Below, piece by piece: positions 26,163-36,400 of a DNA stretch of 64,000 nucleotides (positions are counted from its first letter, which is position 1; every line of letters starts with the position of its first letter). The stretch lies in contig NZ_CP098747.1 of the NCBI RefSeq assembly GCF_023746535.1, forward strand, positions 1,680,364-1,744,363, given 5' to 3'. The position numbers were made by a program, and so were the translations under genes. This DNA is from Sneathiella marina. Lineage in GTDB: Bacteria > Pseudomonadota > Alphaproteobacteria > Sneathiellales > Sneathiellaceae. The notes beneath the pieces are model-generated. The model saw nothing but the letters and a program-made list of their open reading frames with translations, did no database searches and was not told where the DNA came from.

Positions 26163-27462
26163 CATGTCACCATCGGAAAGGCCTAAAGGCTGGGCTTCAG
26201 AAGAGTTTGTGAACAATCTCGCGAAACGGCAGAGATCTGAAAAGCGATTCCGTCGGATGGGCTTGGGTGCGATTGTAATCGCGCTGGCGCTTCTTGCCAC
26301 TCTGCTGGTCAGTATAATAGGCAGGGGATACACTGCTTTTATTCAAACTTACATTACACTTGATATTACTTTTTCAGAGGAAATTATCGACAAAAAGGGA
26401 ACGCGTGATCCTGTTGATTTGCGAGCGGCAAGCTATGGAAATCTTGTTCGCGAAGCATTGCGAAAAGAATTTCCCGATGTAACTCAACGAAGAGAGTTAA
26501 GGCAATTATTTGGCCTTGTCAGTAAGGACGCGGCGCGTCAGCTTCGGATAATGGTCGAAAAGGATCCGGAAATTATCGGCAAAACAGTCCCTGTTACTGT
26601 TCTCGCCAGTGATGATGTCGATATGTTCAATAAAGGATATATCCCTCGTGATGTTGTGCAAGATGACCGCCGGGTTAAAGATAACGAGATAAAATGGATA
26701 GATAGCTTAGAAGCCGCGGGAGATATCTCAACTCAGTTTAACTCTCGTTTCTTTACGGGCGGAGATAGCCGGGAGCCGGAGATGGCGGGCATAGCCGGGG
26801 CGATGGTTGGTTCTTTGTATACACTTTTGGTAACCTTTATCATTTCATTTCCCATAGGTGTCATGTCTGCAATCTATCTTGAAGAATTTGCGCCAAGGAA
26901 CAAACTGACGGATCTTATCGAAGTGAACATCAACAATCTTGCTGCGGTTCCCTCGATTGTATTTGGGCTCTTAGGATTGGCAATTTTCCTCAATGTCGCC
27001 CATCTGCCAAGATCGGCGCCGATAGTCGGCGGATTGACACTCGCACTCATGACCTTACCAACAATTATTATCGCTGCCAGAGCCTCTATACGGGCGGTAC
27101 CCGATAGTATTCGAAATGCTGCGTTAGGGCTCGGGGCATCACGGCAACAAACTGCCTTTCACCATGTACTGCCCTTGTCTATGCCTGGTATATTGACGGG
27201 GACTATTATTGGCCTTTCCCAGGCGCTTGGGGAAACCGCCCCGTTGCTGATGATTGGAATGGTTGCTTTTATCGCGGATATACCGGGAGGGGCCTTTGAT
27301 CCGGCAACAGTCCTACCGGTTCAGATTTTCCTGTGGGCTGACAGCCCGGAGCGTGCCTTTGTGGAAAAAACGTCCGGGGCAATTATGGTTCTTCTCGCTT
27401 TTCTTGTTTTTATGAATGCTTTGGCAGTATTGCTTCGCAAGAAGTTTGAACGCCGCTGGTAA
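26155..27462 (+). CDS. pstA: PstA phosphate ABC transporter permease
   Basis: The 435-residue protein begins within the end of pstC. A cytoplasmic N-terminus and one membrane helix (about 40-62) are followed by a large soluble domain (about 65-210) of the type found before the permease core in alphaproteobacterial PstA (DUF3333-like). The permease core follows, with LEEFAPRNKLTDLIEVNINNL split across the usual helix boundary, PSIVFGLLGL, and the EAA loop NAALGLGASRQQTAFHHVLPLSMPG. It makes up the phosphate channel with PstC. Confidence 0.94.
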   Translation: MTDMSPSERPKGWASEEFVNNLAKRQRSEKRFRRMGLGAIVIALALLATLLVSIIGRGYTAFIQTYITLDITFSEEIIDKKGTRDPVDLRAASYGNLVREALRKEFPDVTQRRELRQLFGLVSKDAARQLRIMVEKDPEIIGKTVPVTVLASDDVDMFNKGYIPRDVVQDDRRVKDNEIKWIDSLEAAGDISTQFNSRFFTGGDSREPEMAGIAGAMVGSLYTLLVTFIISFPIGVMSAIYLEEFAPRNKLTDLIEVNINNLAAVPSIVFGLLGLAIFLNVAHLPRSAPIVGGLTLALMTLPTIIIAARASIRAVPDSIRNAALGLGASRQQTAFHHVLPLSMPGILTGTIIGLSQALGETAPLLMIGMVAFIADIPGGAFDPATVLPVQIFLWADSPERAFVEKTSGAIMVLLAFLVFMNALAVLLRKKFERRW

Positions 27463-27474
27463 AGGAATAAATTA

Positions 27475-28275
27475 TTGCAAACTCAAACACAGCTAATTGA
27501 AAATACTGTACATGATCTGAAGTCGATTATTACGACTAAAAATGTGAATGTGTTTTATGGTCAGACACAGGCGTTAAAAAACGTAAATCTCAATGTGCCT
27601 GAAAATCGTATTACAGCGCTAATCGGGCCTTCCGGTTGCGGCAAATCCACCTTTTTGAGATGCCTTAACCGGATGAATGATACGGTTGAGGGCTGCCGTG
27701 TCACAGGTGAAATACTATTGGACGGTGTCGATATATATGATCGTAATATCGACGAGGTTCTCCTTAGAGCGCGGGTGGGAATGGTTTTTCAAAAACCCAA
27801 TCCTTTTCCCAAATCAATCTACGATAATGTCGCATATGGCCCGCGTATTCACGGCTTGGCAGCCAACAAGGATGCTCTTGATGAAATCGTTCTGACCAGC
27901 CTGGAAAAGGCGGGTTTGCTAAAAGAGGTACAGGACCGGCTCCATTCTTCTGGAACTGGTCTGTCTGGCGGTCAGCAGCAAAGACTGTGCATAGCGCGGG
28001 CGATGGCGGTTCAACCGGATATTATTTTGATGGATGAACCCTGTTCTGCGCTAGATCCAATTGCAACGGCTAAAGTCGAAGAATTGCTGGATGAACTAAA
28101 ACAGAACTATTCCATTGTGATCGTGACGCATTCCATGCAGCAGGCCGCCCGCGTCTCGCAAAAGACTGCCTTTTTTCATTTGGGGGAAATTGTTGAAATA
28201 GGGGACACGGAAAGCTTGTTTACCAGCCCTGCAGACGAACGAACACAGGGTTATATTACCGGTCGGTTTGGATGA
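27475..28275 (+). CDS. pstB: PstB phosphate ABC transporter ATPase
   Basis: The 266-residue ATPase appears to use a TTG start with AAGGA eight bases upstream; no ATG near the N-terminus fits. Walker A is GPSGCGKST (51-59), the ABC signature is LSGGQQQRL, Walker B is [13 protein letters not shown], and the switch His is in [12 protein letters not shown]. It energises phosphate import through PstCA and takes part in signalling to PhoR. It is 12 bp after pstA and 34 bp before phoU. Confidence 0.95.
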   Translation: MQTQTQLIENTVHDLKSIITTKNVNVFYGQTQALKNVNLNVPENRITALIGPSGCGKSTFLRCLNRMNDTVEGCRVTGEILLDGVDIYDRNIDEVLLRARVGMVFQKPNPFPKSIYDNVAYGPRIHGLAANKDALDEIVLTSLEKAGLLKEVQDRLHSSGTGLSGGQQQRLCIARAMAVQPDIILMDEPCSALDPIATAKVEELLDELKQNYSIVIVTHSMQQAARVSQKTAFFHLGEIVEIGDTESLFTSPADERTQGYITGRFG

Positions 28276-28309
28276 TGAATATTCTGATAAATTTGAGGAG
28301 ACCTCTTAA

Positions 28310-29044
28310 ATGAGTGGTTCAGGACATATTGTAACATCTTTTGATGAAGAGCTTGAAGTTATGCGTAACACCATAATAGAAATGGGTGGCATAGCAGAAT
28401 CTCAACTTGAATCCGCTGTTCGTGCCTTGATTGACAGAGATAGCGAACTCGCTCAAAAAACCATTGCTGGAGACGCCGCAGTGGATGAGTTGGAACAGGC
28501 CATAGACAACATGGCTATACGTGTTCTGGCCCTGCGCAATCCGGTTGCAGATGATCTTCGGCTGGTGATTTCCGCCCTTAAGATTGCCTCAGTTCTTGAG
28601 CGTGTGGCGGATTACGCTGCAAATATCGCCAAGCGCGTCATTGCCTTAAACCAGGCTCCGGTTATCCGGGCTGTTTCAACAATCCCGAGAATGAGTGAAC
28701 TGGTGCGGCGAATGATAGACGATACGCTCAAATCCTATGCTCAAGGAGATACCGAATTGGCAATTGACGTTTGGGCACGGGACAAGGAGGTCGATCAGCT
28801 TTACAACAGTTTATTTCGAGAATTGCTGACATATATGATGGAAGACCCGCGGAGTATCACAAGTTGCACTCATCTTATTTTCATGGCCAAGAATATTGAG
28901 CGTATTGGCGATCACATGACAAATATTGCAGAAATTGTTGTGTATCAGGTTACCGGATCGCCGCTCACGGATGAGCGCCCAAAAGGAGATAAGACAAGTA
29001 TGACAATGATGGAATCAATCATTCCAAAAGAAGGCGAAAACTAA
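28310..29044 (+). CDS. phoU: PhoU phosphate-signalling regulator
   Basis: The 244-residue protein is all-helical with two PhoU repeats, each with the metal-binding E(D)xxxD-type segments seen in RVADYAANIAKR and IERIGDHMTNIAE. GAGGA precedes the ATG. PhoU links the state of the PstSCAB transporter to PhoR and limits phosphate uptake. It ends two bases before phoB, so the two are surely co-transcribed. Confidence 0.95.
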   Translation: MSGSGHIVTSFDEELEVMRNTIIEMGGIAESQLESAVRALIDRDSELAQKTIAGDAAVDELEQAIDNMAIRVLALRNPVADDLRLVISALKIASVLERVADYAANIAKRVIALNQAPVIRAVSTIPRMSELVRRMIDDTLKSYAQGDTELAIDVWARDKEVDQLYNSLFRELLTYMMEDPRSITSCTHLIFMAKNIERIGDHMTNIAEIVVYQVTGSPLTDERPKGDKTSMTMMESIIPKEGEN

Positions 29045-29046
29045 AA

Positions 29047-29727
29047 ATGAAGATAATGGTTGTCGAAGATGAGCCTGCCATGGTTGAGCTCCTTCAGTAT
29101 AATCTGGAAAGCGAAGGTTTCGACGTTGTTTCTGCCACAGATGGCGAAGAAGCATTGCTGGTTTTGGAAGAGGAAAAACCGGAGATGCTGCTGTTGGACT
29201 GGATGATCCCGAAAATCTCAGGTATCGAGATTTGCCGGCGGCTACGACGAGATCCCGTTCACAGAAATCTGCCGGTGATTATCATTACCGCCAGGGGAGA
29301 GGAAACGGACCGTATTCGTGGCCTCGATGTTGGGGCAGACGACTATGTGTCAAAGCCGTTTTCACCGGCCGAGCTGATGGCTCGAGTTCGCGCGGTCCTT
29401 CGGCGTAATAATCCGAATGCTGAAAGTGATACCCTGACTATCGCCGACATAATATTGGACTTGGTTGCGTATAAAGTCAGCCGGGCGGGGCGGGAACTGC
29501 ATTTGGGACCAACAGAGTTCAAATTATTGCGGTTCTTTATGGAACGTCCGGGCCGTGTTCTTTCTCGGGAGCAGCTTCTTGACGGTGTTTGGGGGCAAAA
29601 TGTGTATGTCGAGGACCGTACTGTGGATGTCCATATTCGCCGATTGAGAAAAGCACTCAATGGTGCAGGAGAGGTGGATTTAATAAGAACAGTAAGAGCG
29701 GTGGGCTATTGCCTTGAACGAAGCTGA
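29047..29727 (+). CDS. phoB: PhoB phosphate-regulon response regulator
   Basis: The 226-residue OmpR-class regulator has a receiver domain with the acidic pair in VVEDEP (7-9), the phosphoacceptor Asp51 in LLLDWMIP and Lys in VSKPFSP. A winged-helix DNA-binding domain follows (about 128-226) with LGPTEFKLLRFFMERPGRVLSREQLLD and VDVHIRRLRKAL. Phospho-PhoB should bind the Pho box at 23710-23738 and drive the pst operon. The end of the gene lies inside a perfect hairpin shared with the convergent mlaC end. Confidence 0.96.
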   Translation: MKIMVVEDEPAMVELLQYNLESEGFDVVSATDGEEALLVLEEEKPEMLLLDWMIPKISGIEICRRLRRDPVHRNLPVIIITARGEETDRIRGLDVGADDYVSKPFSPAELMARVRAVLRRNNPNAESDTLTIADIILDLVAYKVSRAGRELHLGPTEFKLLRFFMERPGRVLSREQLLDGVWGQNVYVEDRTVDVHIRRLRKALNGAGEVDLIRTVRAVGYCLERS

Positions 29728-29742
29728 TACGTCGTTCAAGGC
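29711..29742. other. 11-bp hairpin with the phoB stop codon in its loop
   Basis: GCCTTGAACGA (29711-29721) and TCGTTCAAGGC (29732-29742) pair perfectly around a 10-nt loop that contains the phoB TGA (29725-29727). It lies between convergent phoB and mlaC and has no U-tract on either side. It probably marks the 3' ends of both transcripts, as a terminator or as an RNA-processing barrier. Confidence 0.6.
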
Positions 29743-29759
29743 AGAATAACGGGGGCTGA

Positions 29760-30392
29760 TTAACTTCCTTCAGCTTTTACCTGTTCCTGGAGCTTTTTGA
29801 TCAAACCATCAACACCAACGCCCGGTTTGTTTACAACGGCGGAAAACTCGGATCTCTGGGTTACCGCCAAGCTTACTCCCTCAACGATAACATCAACAAT
29901 CTGCTGTTTGCCATCATTAGCCTTCCGGACACGCCAATCCAGTTTAATCGGCGGACCATTTGGCTGTTCTATTACGCTGTAGACAAGTGATTCCTTGTCA
30001 TTGATAGGTTTTGCATCCTTGATCTTTAGGCTTTCACCAGAATAGGAACCGATTTTCTGGCCATAACTGACAACCATATAATCGCGGAAAACGCTTAGGA
30101 ATTCCTTCCGCTGCTCGTCGGTGGCCGTTCGCCAATTATTGCCAAGAACAAACCGTCCGATAAGCTTCATATTAAAACTTTCGTCCAGGTATTTTTCGAA
30201 TTGATGTTCTTTCTGACTTTCAGACAAGGATTTGTTGGAAAGCGTTTTGATTGCGTCATCACCCATGGATTTAATAAGGGCCGTCGCTGCTTGAGCGTTA
30301 GAGTTCTCTGCCGCCGAGATGGGCAGGAAAGAGAATGTACACATCACCGCGGCGGATAAAAGCGAAATAAGAAAAGTACGTTTCTTTAGCAT
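29760..30392 (-). CDS. mlaC: MlaC-family periplasmic phospholipid-binding protein
   Basis: The start at the ATG complementary to 30390-30392 has TAGGAG seven bases upstream and opens a signal peptide (MLKKRTFLISLLSAA to about residue 28). The 210-residue protein matches MlaC/Ttg2D: FNMKLIGRFVLGNNWRTA, then EFLSVFRDYMVVSYGQKI, and the WRVRKANDGKQQIVDVIVEGVS block. MlaC ferries phospholipids across the periplasm between the outer-membrane MlaA and the inner-membrane MlaFEDB complex. It lies 58 bp downstream of mlaA. No mlaFEDB genes are seen in this window. Confidence 0.93.
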   Translation of the reverse strand: MLKKRTFLISLLSAAVMCTFSFLPISAAENSNAQAATALIKSMGDDAIKTLSNKSLSESQKEHQFEKYLDESFNMKLIGRFVLGNNWRTATDEQRKEFLSVFRDYMVVSYGQKIGSYSGESLKIKDAKPINDKESLVYSVIEQPNGPPIKLDWRVRKANDGKQQIVDVIVEGVSLAVTQRSEFSAVVNKPGVGVDGLIKKLQEQVKAEGS

Positions 30393-30450
30393 TACGTGGC
30401 TCCTATGAATGAGCAAATCAGGCAATCGATAAAATCAATTACGGTAAATT

Positions 30451-31260
30451 CTAATTTGTTGTGCTGGTTTTTGTGATTTCATCATCCTCGCCGAATGACA
30501 TGCTTGGCAATTGCGACGGATCAGTCGCGCCTTTGAGAATTTTGCTCTTTCGGCTCTGCCTGTACAGGCTGCGGATCGTTGCATAGAAATCAATTGAATT
30601 CTTTTCTATTTCGTCGAGGGTTTCAATAGCCCGCGATCTTTTATCCAGGCCGTCAACCGCCCACCGCCAGACACCAACATAGGTTTCATCATGTTCACGG
30701 GCTATTATATTAACCGGGTCGATATACCAATCGACTATCCCACCAACACCTTCACGCATGGTATATGGGCCGAGTAGCGGCGCAACTAGATAAGGGCCTT
30801 CTGCAATTCCCCAAATGGCGAATGTTTGTCCCATATCATTTTCAGGTGTATTGAGCTGTGCTACATCAAAAAGACCGCCCAGGCCTAAAAACGTATTGGT
30901 GAAAAATGCGCCCATATTGTCCCCGGCGGCATTTATATCACCTTGCAGGACGTTATTTATCAAATAAATGGGTTGAGATAGATTGGTTAAGAAATTGCGG
31001 ACACTGTCCCGGACCGGAAGCGGCAATACACCCCGGTATATTTCGGAAACCGGTTTTAGAAACAGGGCATCCAGTGCGTAGTTCACGTCAAAGAAATAAC
31101 GGTTCATGGGTTCGAATGGATCATATACTTCTTCGTACATCACAGTAGACGCTGCTGATTTGTCATCCGCAGGTGCTGTGGCGCAACCGCTCAATAGTGT
31201 GAAGAGGGCCACAACTATTAAACCCCCTTTTAATGACGGCCACAAATTTCCCAAACTCAT
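30451..31260 (-). CDS. mlaA: MlaA (VacJ) outer-membrane lipoprotein
   Basis: The start is placed at the ATG complementary to 31258-31260, where GGAAG precedes by 8 bases and a lipoprotein signal with lipobox LLSGC (Cys26) follows directly; a longer start would bury that signal. The 269-residue product has the VacJ signature: YDPFEPMNRYFFDVNYALD, then NVLQGDINAAG, FFTNTFLGLGGLFDVA and GPYLVAPLLGPYTMREGVG. MlaA removes mislocated phospholipids from the outer leaflet and passes them to MlaC. The two genes form a short operon ending against phoB. Confidence 0.94.
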   Translation of the reverse strand: MSLGNLWPSLKGGLIVVALFTLLSGCATAPADDKSAASTVMYEEVYDPFEPMNRYFFDVNYALDALFLKPVSEIYRGVLPLPVRDSVRNFLTNLSQPIYLINNVLQGDINAAGDNMGAFFTNTFLGLGGLFDVAQLNTPENDMGQTFAIWGIAEGPYLVAPLLGPYTMREGVGGIVDWYIDPVNIIAREHDETYVGVWRWAVDGLDKRSRAIETLDEIEKNSIDFYATIRSLYRQSRKSKILKGATDPSQLPSMSFGEDDEITKTSTTN

Positions 31261-31582
31261 TCCATTTACTTCCAGTTTTTTTGATGAACCCCTCAATCGA
31301 GAAGACACCCTATATCGCAACTGTTACTGAATTCTTTACTTTTTAACCATTGCACATTTTAGCGAGCAGTTAAAGTTCGATAAAACATACTTCTCGCTAT
31401 TTGCCCCAGATTACATTTTTCGTATCACAGGCAAATATTCAACGCGAGTCACGGCCTTGTCAATTTCCCATAATCCTGAAGGTGTGTTGCGAAAAAGTCG
31501 CTGTAAGATCCGGTTTTTACTGTACAAAGATATAAAGATATGTTTATATCATTAAAATTGTTGAAAACGACTGGAATGATAC
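31261..31582. other. Divergent promoter region between mlaA and the metF operon
   Basis: This 322-bp gap serves two divergent operons. It contains an 8-bp perfect inverted repeat at 31529-31550, close to the ArsR-methyltransferase start, and a one-mismatch CtrA-like match at 31370-31384 that is at background level. No small ORF, riboswitch fold or RNA gene could be recognised. Confidence 0.5.
31529..31550. promoter_or_regulatory. Candidate ArsR-type operator before the methionine-cycle operon
   Basis: GATATAAA (31529-31536) and TTTATATC (31543-31550) are perfectly inverted around a 6-nt spacer. The element lies 32 bp before the ATG of the ArsR-methyltransferase gene. Long AT-rich dyads at this place are typical of ArsR-family operators, so it is probably the autoregulatory site that also controls metF and metH. 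Confidence 0.65.
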
Positions 31583-32539
31583 ATGGATGATTTGCTTCAG
31601 GGGTTAAGGGCCGCTGCCGAAGAGACGCGGTTGCGTTTATTAGTTCTGTGCGGACATTCGGAACTAACGGTAAGCGAGCTCACCCAAATATTGGGTCAAA
31701 GCCAGCCGCGTGTTTCAAGGCATTTGAAGCTCTTATGTGATGCCGGATTGTTAAATCGATATCAGGAAGGCAGCTGGGTATTTTATCGTCTTTCTAGTAA
31801 AAACAATACCTCTCTGTTGGCAAGAACATTAGTTGATTTGGTGCCAGAAGATGACTCGGTTGTCTCTCGAGATTTGGAAAGGCTTCAATCCGTAAAAAAA
31901 ACCCGGGTCGTCGCCGCAGAGCAATATTTCAAGGAGAATGCGGCGGACTGGCAGCGTATTCGATCGCTGCATGTGCCTGAAAAGCAGGTTGAGAAAAGCC
32001 TTGAGAGAATCTTTAACGGCCGCGACATAAGGGATTTCCTGGATATCGGCACAGGGACGGGTCGGATGCTGGAATTGATTGGCCCGAAGGTCGAACATGC
32101 AATCGGCGTCGATTCCAGTCGCGAAATGCTTTCATATGCGCGCGCAGCGATCGAGGGGGAGGGGCTTAGAAATTGCCAGGTAAGGTTGGCTGATATGTAT
32201 AATCTGCCATTCGCCAATCAATCACAAGATGGCATAATAATACATCAAGTCCTGCATTACGCCGAAAATCCACTACGCGCCATTAAAGAGGCTGCGCGGC
32301 TCCTGCGCCCCAACGGTATCTTTGCCATTGCCGATTTCGCTCCACATGAAATCGATAGTTTGCGAACTGACTACGCTCACCGTCAACTCGGGTTTGATAC
32401 GGATGAAATCTGGCGCTTTTGCGAACAAGCGGGGCTGGAGCAACTGGAATTAGAGGTTCTTGAGGGGGATCCGCTAACGGTTAATATTTGGACAGCAACC
32501 CTCGCGTCAGAAGTTATTGAGAAAGGTGTTGCGTCATGA
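31583..32539 (+). CDS. ArsR-family regulator fused to a SAM-dependent methyltransferase
   Basis: The 318-residue protein joins an N-terminal winged helix of the ArsR/SmtB type (about 5-75, with TVSELTQILGQSQPRVSRHLKLLCDAGLL split over the recognition helix) to a class I methyltransferase domain (about 140-260). That domain has motif I DIGTGTGRM (154-162), the acidic GVDSSREML and IHQVLHYAENP. The metal-binding CxC motif of classical ArsR is absent, so it is not an obvious metal sensor. The SAM site suggests it senses SAM or SAH, or methylates something. Its stop overlaps the metF ATG (ATGA), and metH follows, so it likely regulates the methionine cycle. Confidence 0.9.
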   Translation: MDDLLQGLRAAAEETRLRLLVLCGHSELTVSELTQILGQSQPRVSRHLKLLCDAGLLNRYQEGSWVFYRLSSKNNTSLLARTLVDLVPEDDSVVSRDLERLQSVKKTRVVAAEQYFKENAADWQRIRSLHVPEKQVEKSLERIFNGRDIRDFLDIGTGTGRMLELIGPKVEHAIGVDSSREMLSYARAAIEGEGLRNCQVRLADMYNLPFANQSQDGIIIHQVLHYAENPLRAIKEAARLLRPNGIFAIADFAPHEIDSLRTDYAHRQLGFDTDEIWRFCEQAGLEQLELEVLEGDPLTVNIWTATLASEVIEKGVAS

Positions 32540-33465
32540 TTATGTCAGGTATTTCTCCGGGACGAAGTGCCGAACAAGGGCTTGTCGTGAATGGGATCGC
32601 GAACAGGGTGGAGGTTTCGTTTGAGTTTTTCCCTCCCAGCTCTGAAGCCCTTGCATCGAAGCATTGGCAGTCTCTCAATCGTCTTGCACCGCTTGGGCCG
32701 AAATTCGTCTCCGTTACGTATGGCGCCGGTGGGTCGACACGGGAGCGCACACATCAGCTTGTCAGTAGAATCCGGCGCGAAACTTCCCTGGAGCCGGCTG
32801 CGCATTTAACCTGTGTCGGTGCAACTGTAGAAGAAATAGAAGCAGTTGCCGAGAGTTACTGGGAAAGCGGAATAAATCATATTGTGGCATTGCGGGGTGA
32901 TCCGCAAGAAGGCCAGGAACGGTTTGAGCCGCATCCTGGCGGCTTTTCCGGTTCGGTGGAACTCATCAAACATCTAAAGAAGATGCATGATTTTGAGATT
33001 ACTGTTGGGTGCTATCCCGAAATTCATCCCGATGCGGCGTCCAGTTTGGCGGATATTGATTATCTGAAACGAAAAATGGATGCGGGCGCGACGCGGGCCA
33101 TCACACAGTTTTTCTTTGATCCTGAGGTTTATCTGCGATTTGTCGAGCGGGCCCAGGCCCATGGCATTACCATTCCCATCGTACCGGGCATTCTGCCCGT
33201 GACCAGCTATTCCAAAATCCGCCAGTTCAGCGAACAATGTGGCACGCAAATTCCAGCCTGGCTCACCCATTTGTTTGAAACACTGGATGAGGATCCGGCA
33301 ACCCGCAATTTGGTGGCGGCGATGGTCGCTTCCGAACAATGTCTTCAGTTGCAACAGGCGGGTGTTACGGATTTCCATTTCTACACGTTGAATCGCGCAG
33401 ATCTTGTGTACTCGGTTTGCCATACACTTGGATTACGGCCCAATCAACTTGCCTGTAATCCCTGA
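32536..33465 (+). CDS. metF: Methylenetetrahydrofolate reductase
   Basis: The 309-residue flavoprotein reduces 5,10-methylene-THF to 5-methyl-THF, the methyl donor for MetH encoded next door. It has the MetF TIM-barrel blocks: VSFEFFPPSSEA near the N-terminus with the catalytic Glu, FVSVTYGAGGSTRERT, LTCVGA, IVALRGDPQEG, and GVTDFHFYTLNRADL at the C-terminus. The first ATG at 32536 overlaps the stop of the regulator; an ATG six bases later is possible. It is the second gene of the arsR-MT/metF/metH operon. Confidence 0.95.
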   Translation: MIMSGISPGRSAEQGLVVNGIANRVEVSFEFFPPSSEALASKHWQSLNRLAPLGPKFVSVTYGAGGSTRERTHQLVSRIRRETSLEPAAHLTCVGATVEEIEAVAESYWESGINHIVALRGDPQEGQERFEPHPGGFSGSVELIKHLKKMHDFEITVGCYPEIHPDAASSLADIDYLKRKMDAGATRAITQFFFDPEVYLRFVERAQAHGITIPIVPGILPVTSYSKIRQFSEQCGTQIPAWLTHLFETLDEDPATRNLVAAMVASEQCLQLQQAGVTDFHFYTLNRADLVYSVCHTLGLRPNQLACNP

Positions 33466-33495
33466 CGGACCTCGATTTATCCGGAAAGAAATTTT

Positions 33496-36400
33496 ATGAA
33501 AAAGTCAAAACCGTATTTCGAACTTGAAGCTATTCTTGGCAGTCGCATCATGGTCCTGGATGGCGCTATGGGAACCATGATCCAGAGCTATAATCTGCAA
33601 GAGGCGGATTATCGAGGGACGGCGTATCTCGATCATGGAATTGACCTGAAAGGGAACAACGACCTGCTCAGCTTGTCCAAACCCGGCGTGATAGAGGAGA
33701 TCCATGACCAGTTTCTAAGCGCCGGTGCAGATATACTGGAAACCAATACATTCAATTCAACATCGATCGCGCAAGCTGATTACGGTCTCGAAAGTGAAGT
33801 ATATGAGCTTAATCGTCAATCGGCCAGGCTGGCGCGCCGTGCTGCGGATAAATGGTCATCCTTGACGCCTGAAAAACAAAGATTTGTTGCCGGCGTTTTG
33901 GGGCCGACTAATCGTACTGCGTCAATTTCACCGGATGTCAATGATCCGGGTTTTCGAAATGTAACCTTTGACGAACTGGTTGCGTCCTACGATGAAGCTC
34001 TGCGCGGATTGATCGATGGCGGCGCCCAGATTATTCTGATTGAAACCGTATTCGATAGCTTGAATTGTAAAGCGGCCATTTACGCCGTTTTACGATATTT
34101 TGATGAAACCGGTATCCGCCATCCGGTGATGGTATCCGGAACAATCACGGACGCATCCGGCCGGACATTGTCCGGTCAAACGGCGGAAGCTTTTTGGGCC
34201 TCGATGGCCCATGTCGACCCTATAAGCATCGGGTTTAACTGTGCACTTGGGGCCAAGGATCTTCGGCCCCATGTCCAGGCAGTTTCTTCAATCGCTCCCA
34301 CAAATGTCAGCGTCCATCCCAATGCGGGATTGCCAAATGAACTCGGTGACTATGATGACACACCGGAATATATGGCCTCGCAGCTTCGGGAATTTGCCGA
34401 AAGCGGCCTGGTCAACATCGTTGGTGGATGTTGCGGTACCCGACCCGAACATATTGCGGCCATTTCGGAGGCAATGTCGGACCTACAGCCTCGAGAATGT
34501 CCGGAATATGTGCCGGTTTGCCGGTTAAGTGGTCTGGAGCCGCTCTATATGGATGATGTCGCGGGCTTCATTAATGTCGGCGAGCGGACGAATGTTGCGG
34601 GGTCTGCAAAGTTCAAAAAACTGATTATGGACGGCGATTTCGACACGGCTCTTGATATTGCGCGAGACCAGGTTGCGAATGGGGCGCAAATCGTTGACGT
34701 CAACATGGACGATGCCATGTTGGAAGCCGTCACTGCCATGCCAAAATTTCTCAATCTCATAGCGTCCGAACCGGACATCAGCCGGGTTCCCTTGATGATT
34801 GACAGCTCCAAATGGGAGGTATTGGAAGCCGGGCTTAAAACGGTTCAGGGCAAAGGGGTCGTGAATTCCATTTCCTTGAAGGAAGGGGAAGAGGAGTTTT
34901 TGCGCCATGCGCGTGAAATTCGCCGCTATGGCGCCGCGACGGTGGTGATGGCCTTTGACGAAGACGGGCAGGCGGATACCAAGCAGCGGATGATTGAAAT
35001 TTGCACCCGCTGTTATAAACTCCTGACAGAAAAGGTCGGATTTCCACCAGAAGATATCATTTTCGATCCGAATATCTTTCCTATTGCCACGGGTATCGAA
35101 GAGCATAGTAATTTTTCCAAAGACTACATTGAAGCGACAGCTGAGCTTAAAGAGACGCTGCCGCATATCCAGATCAGTGGCGGCGTGAGCAATATGTCCT
35201 TTTCCCTGCGTGGCAATAACCCCATGCGCGAAGCCATGCATTCCGTATTCCTTTATCATGCGGTCAAGGCCGGCATGGATATGGGGATCGTCAATGCCGG
35301 CCAACTCGCCGTTTATTCAGACATTCCGGACAATATCCGGGATCGAATTGAAGATGTCGTCTTCAACAAACGGGACGACGGGACAGAGCGGCTGCTGGAA
35401 GTGGCGGAAGAAGCCATCGGTCAGAAACGGAGCAATGTTGTCGACCTCAGCTGGAGAGAAAAGCCTGTCAATGAACGGCTTAGCCATGCCCTGGTCAAAG
35501 GAATTTCTGATTATATCGTTGAGGACACGGAGGAGGCACGCCTGCAATTTCCGCGGCCAATCCAGGTCATTGAAGGGCCCTTGATGGACGGTATGAATGT
35601 GGTGGGGGATTTGTTCGGGTCCGGCAAAATGTTTCTGCCGCAAGTGGTAAAAAGTGCGCGGGTCATGAAGCAGGCAGTCGCTCACCTTTTGCCTTACATC
35701 GAGGCTGAGAAGGAATCCAGCGGTCTGGCGTCAACCAAGGGTAAAGTCCTTATGGCGACTGTGAAGGGTGATGTGCATGATATCGGCAAGAATATTGTGG
35801 GCGTCGTTTTGCAATGTAATAATTTCGAGGTTATTGATCTGGGCGTGATGGTGCCTTATTCAAAAATACTTGAGACAGCGCAGCAAGAGAAAGTTGATAT
35901 CATCGGCTTATCGGGTCTGATAACGCCGTCCCTTGAAGAGATGGCTACCGTGGCATCCGAGATGCAGCGACAGGGGTTTGAGCTGCCGTTGCTGATCGGC
36001 GGGGCGACAACGTCGAAAGTCCATACGGCCCTGAAAATCGCACCACAATATGAAGGCACGACCATATATGTTACCGACGCGTCGCGGGCGGTTGGAATAG
36101 CCACTCAATTGACCAGTGACGAAAATAATCAGGCACTGGCGGAGACCGTGCGGGAAGAATATGTTCAGGTTCGGGAAAATTATCTTAAAAAAGCCCGCCC
36201 TGATGCGCAGTTTTCCCTGAATGAAGCCCGCGCAAACGGCGCTAAAATTGACTGGACGGGGTACCGTCCGAAAAAACCGAGCTTTCTCGGCCTCAGGCAA
36301 TTTGATGATATCGATCTTGCGGAATTGACACACTATATTGACTGGTCGCCTTTCTTCCGAACCTGGGAATTGGCCGGACATTTTCCGAAAATCCTGGATG

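Noticed and set aside
31370-31384. CtrA-like site (TTAA-N7-TAAA) between mlaA and the metF operon
   Set aside because: One mismatch from consensus; such matches are expected many times per 64 kb. It serves as a caution for the similar site before tadG.
31331-31582. SAM or cobalamin riboswitch before the metF-metH operon
   Set aside because: I looked for the conserved riboswitch core boxes and saw none; the short region with a protein-type dyad fits a repressor better.
34525-35304. 259-codon ORF opposite metH
   Set aside because: Antisense frame within a clearly real gene; composition is that of a shadow frame.
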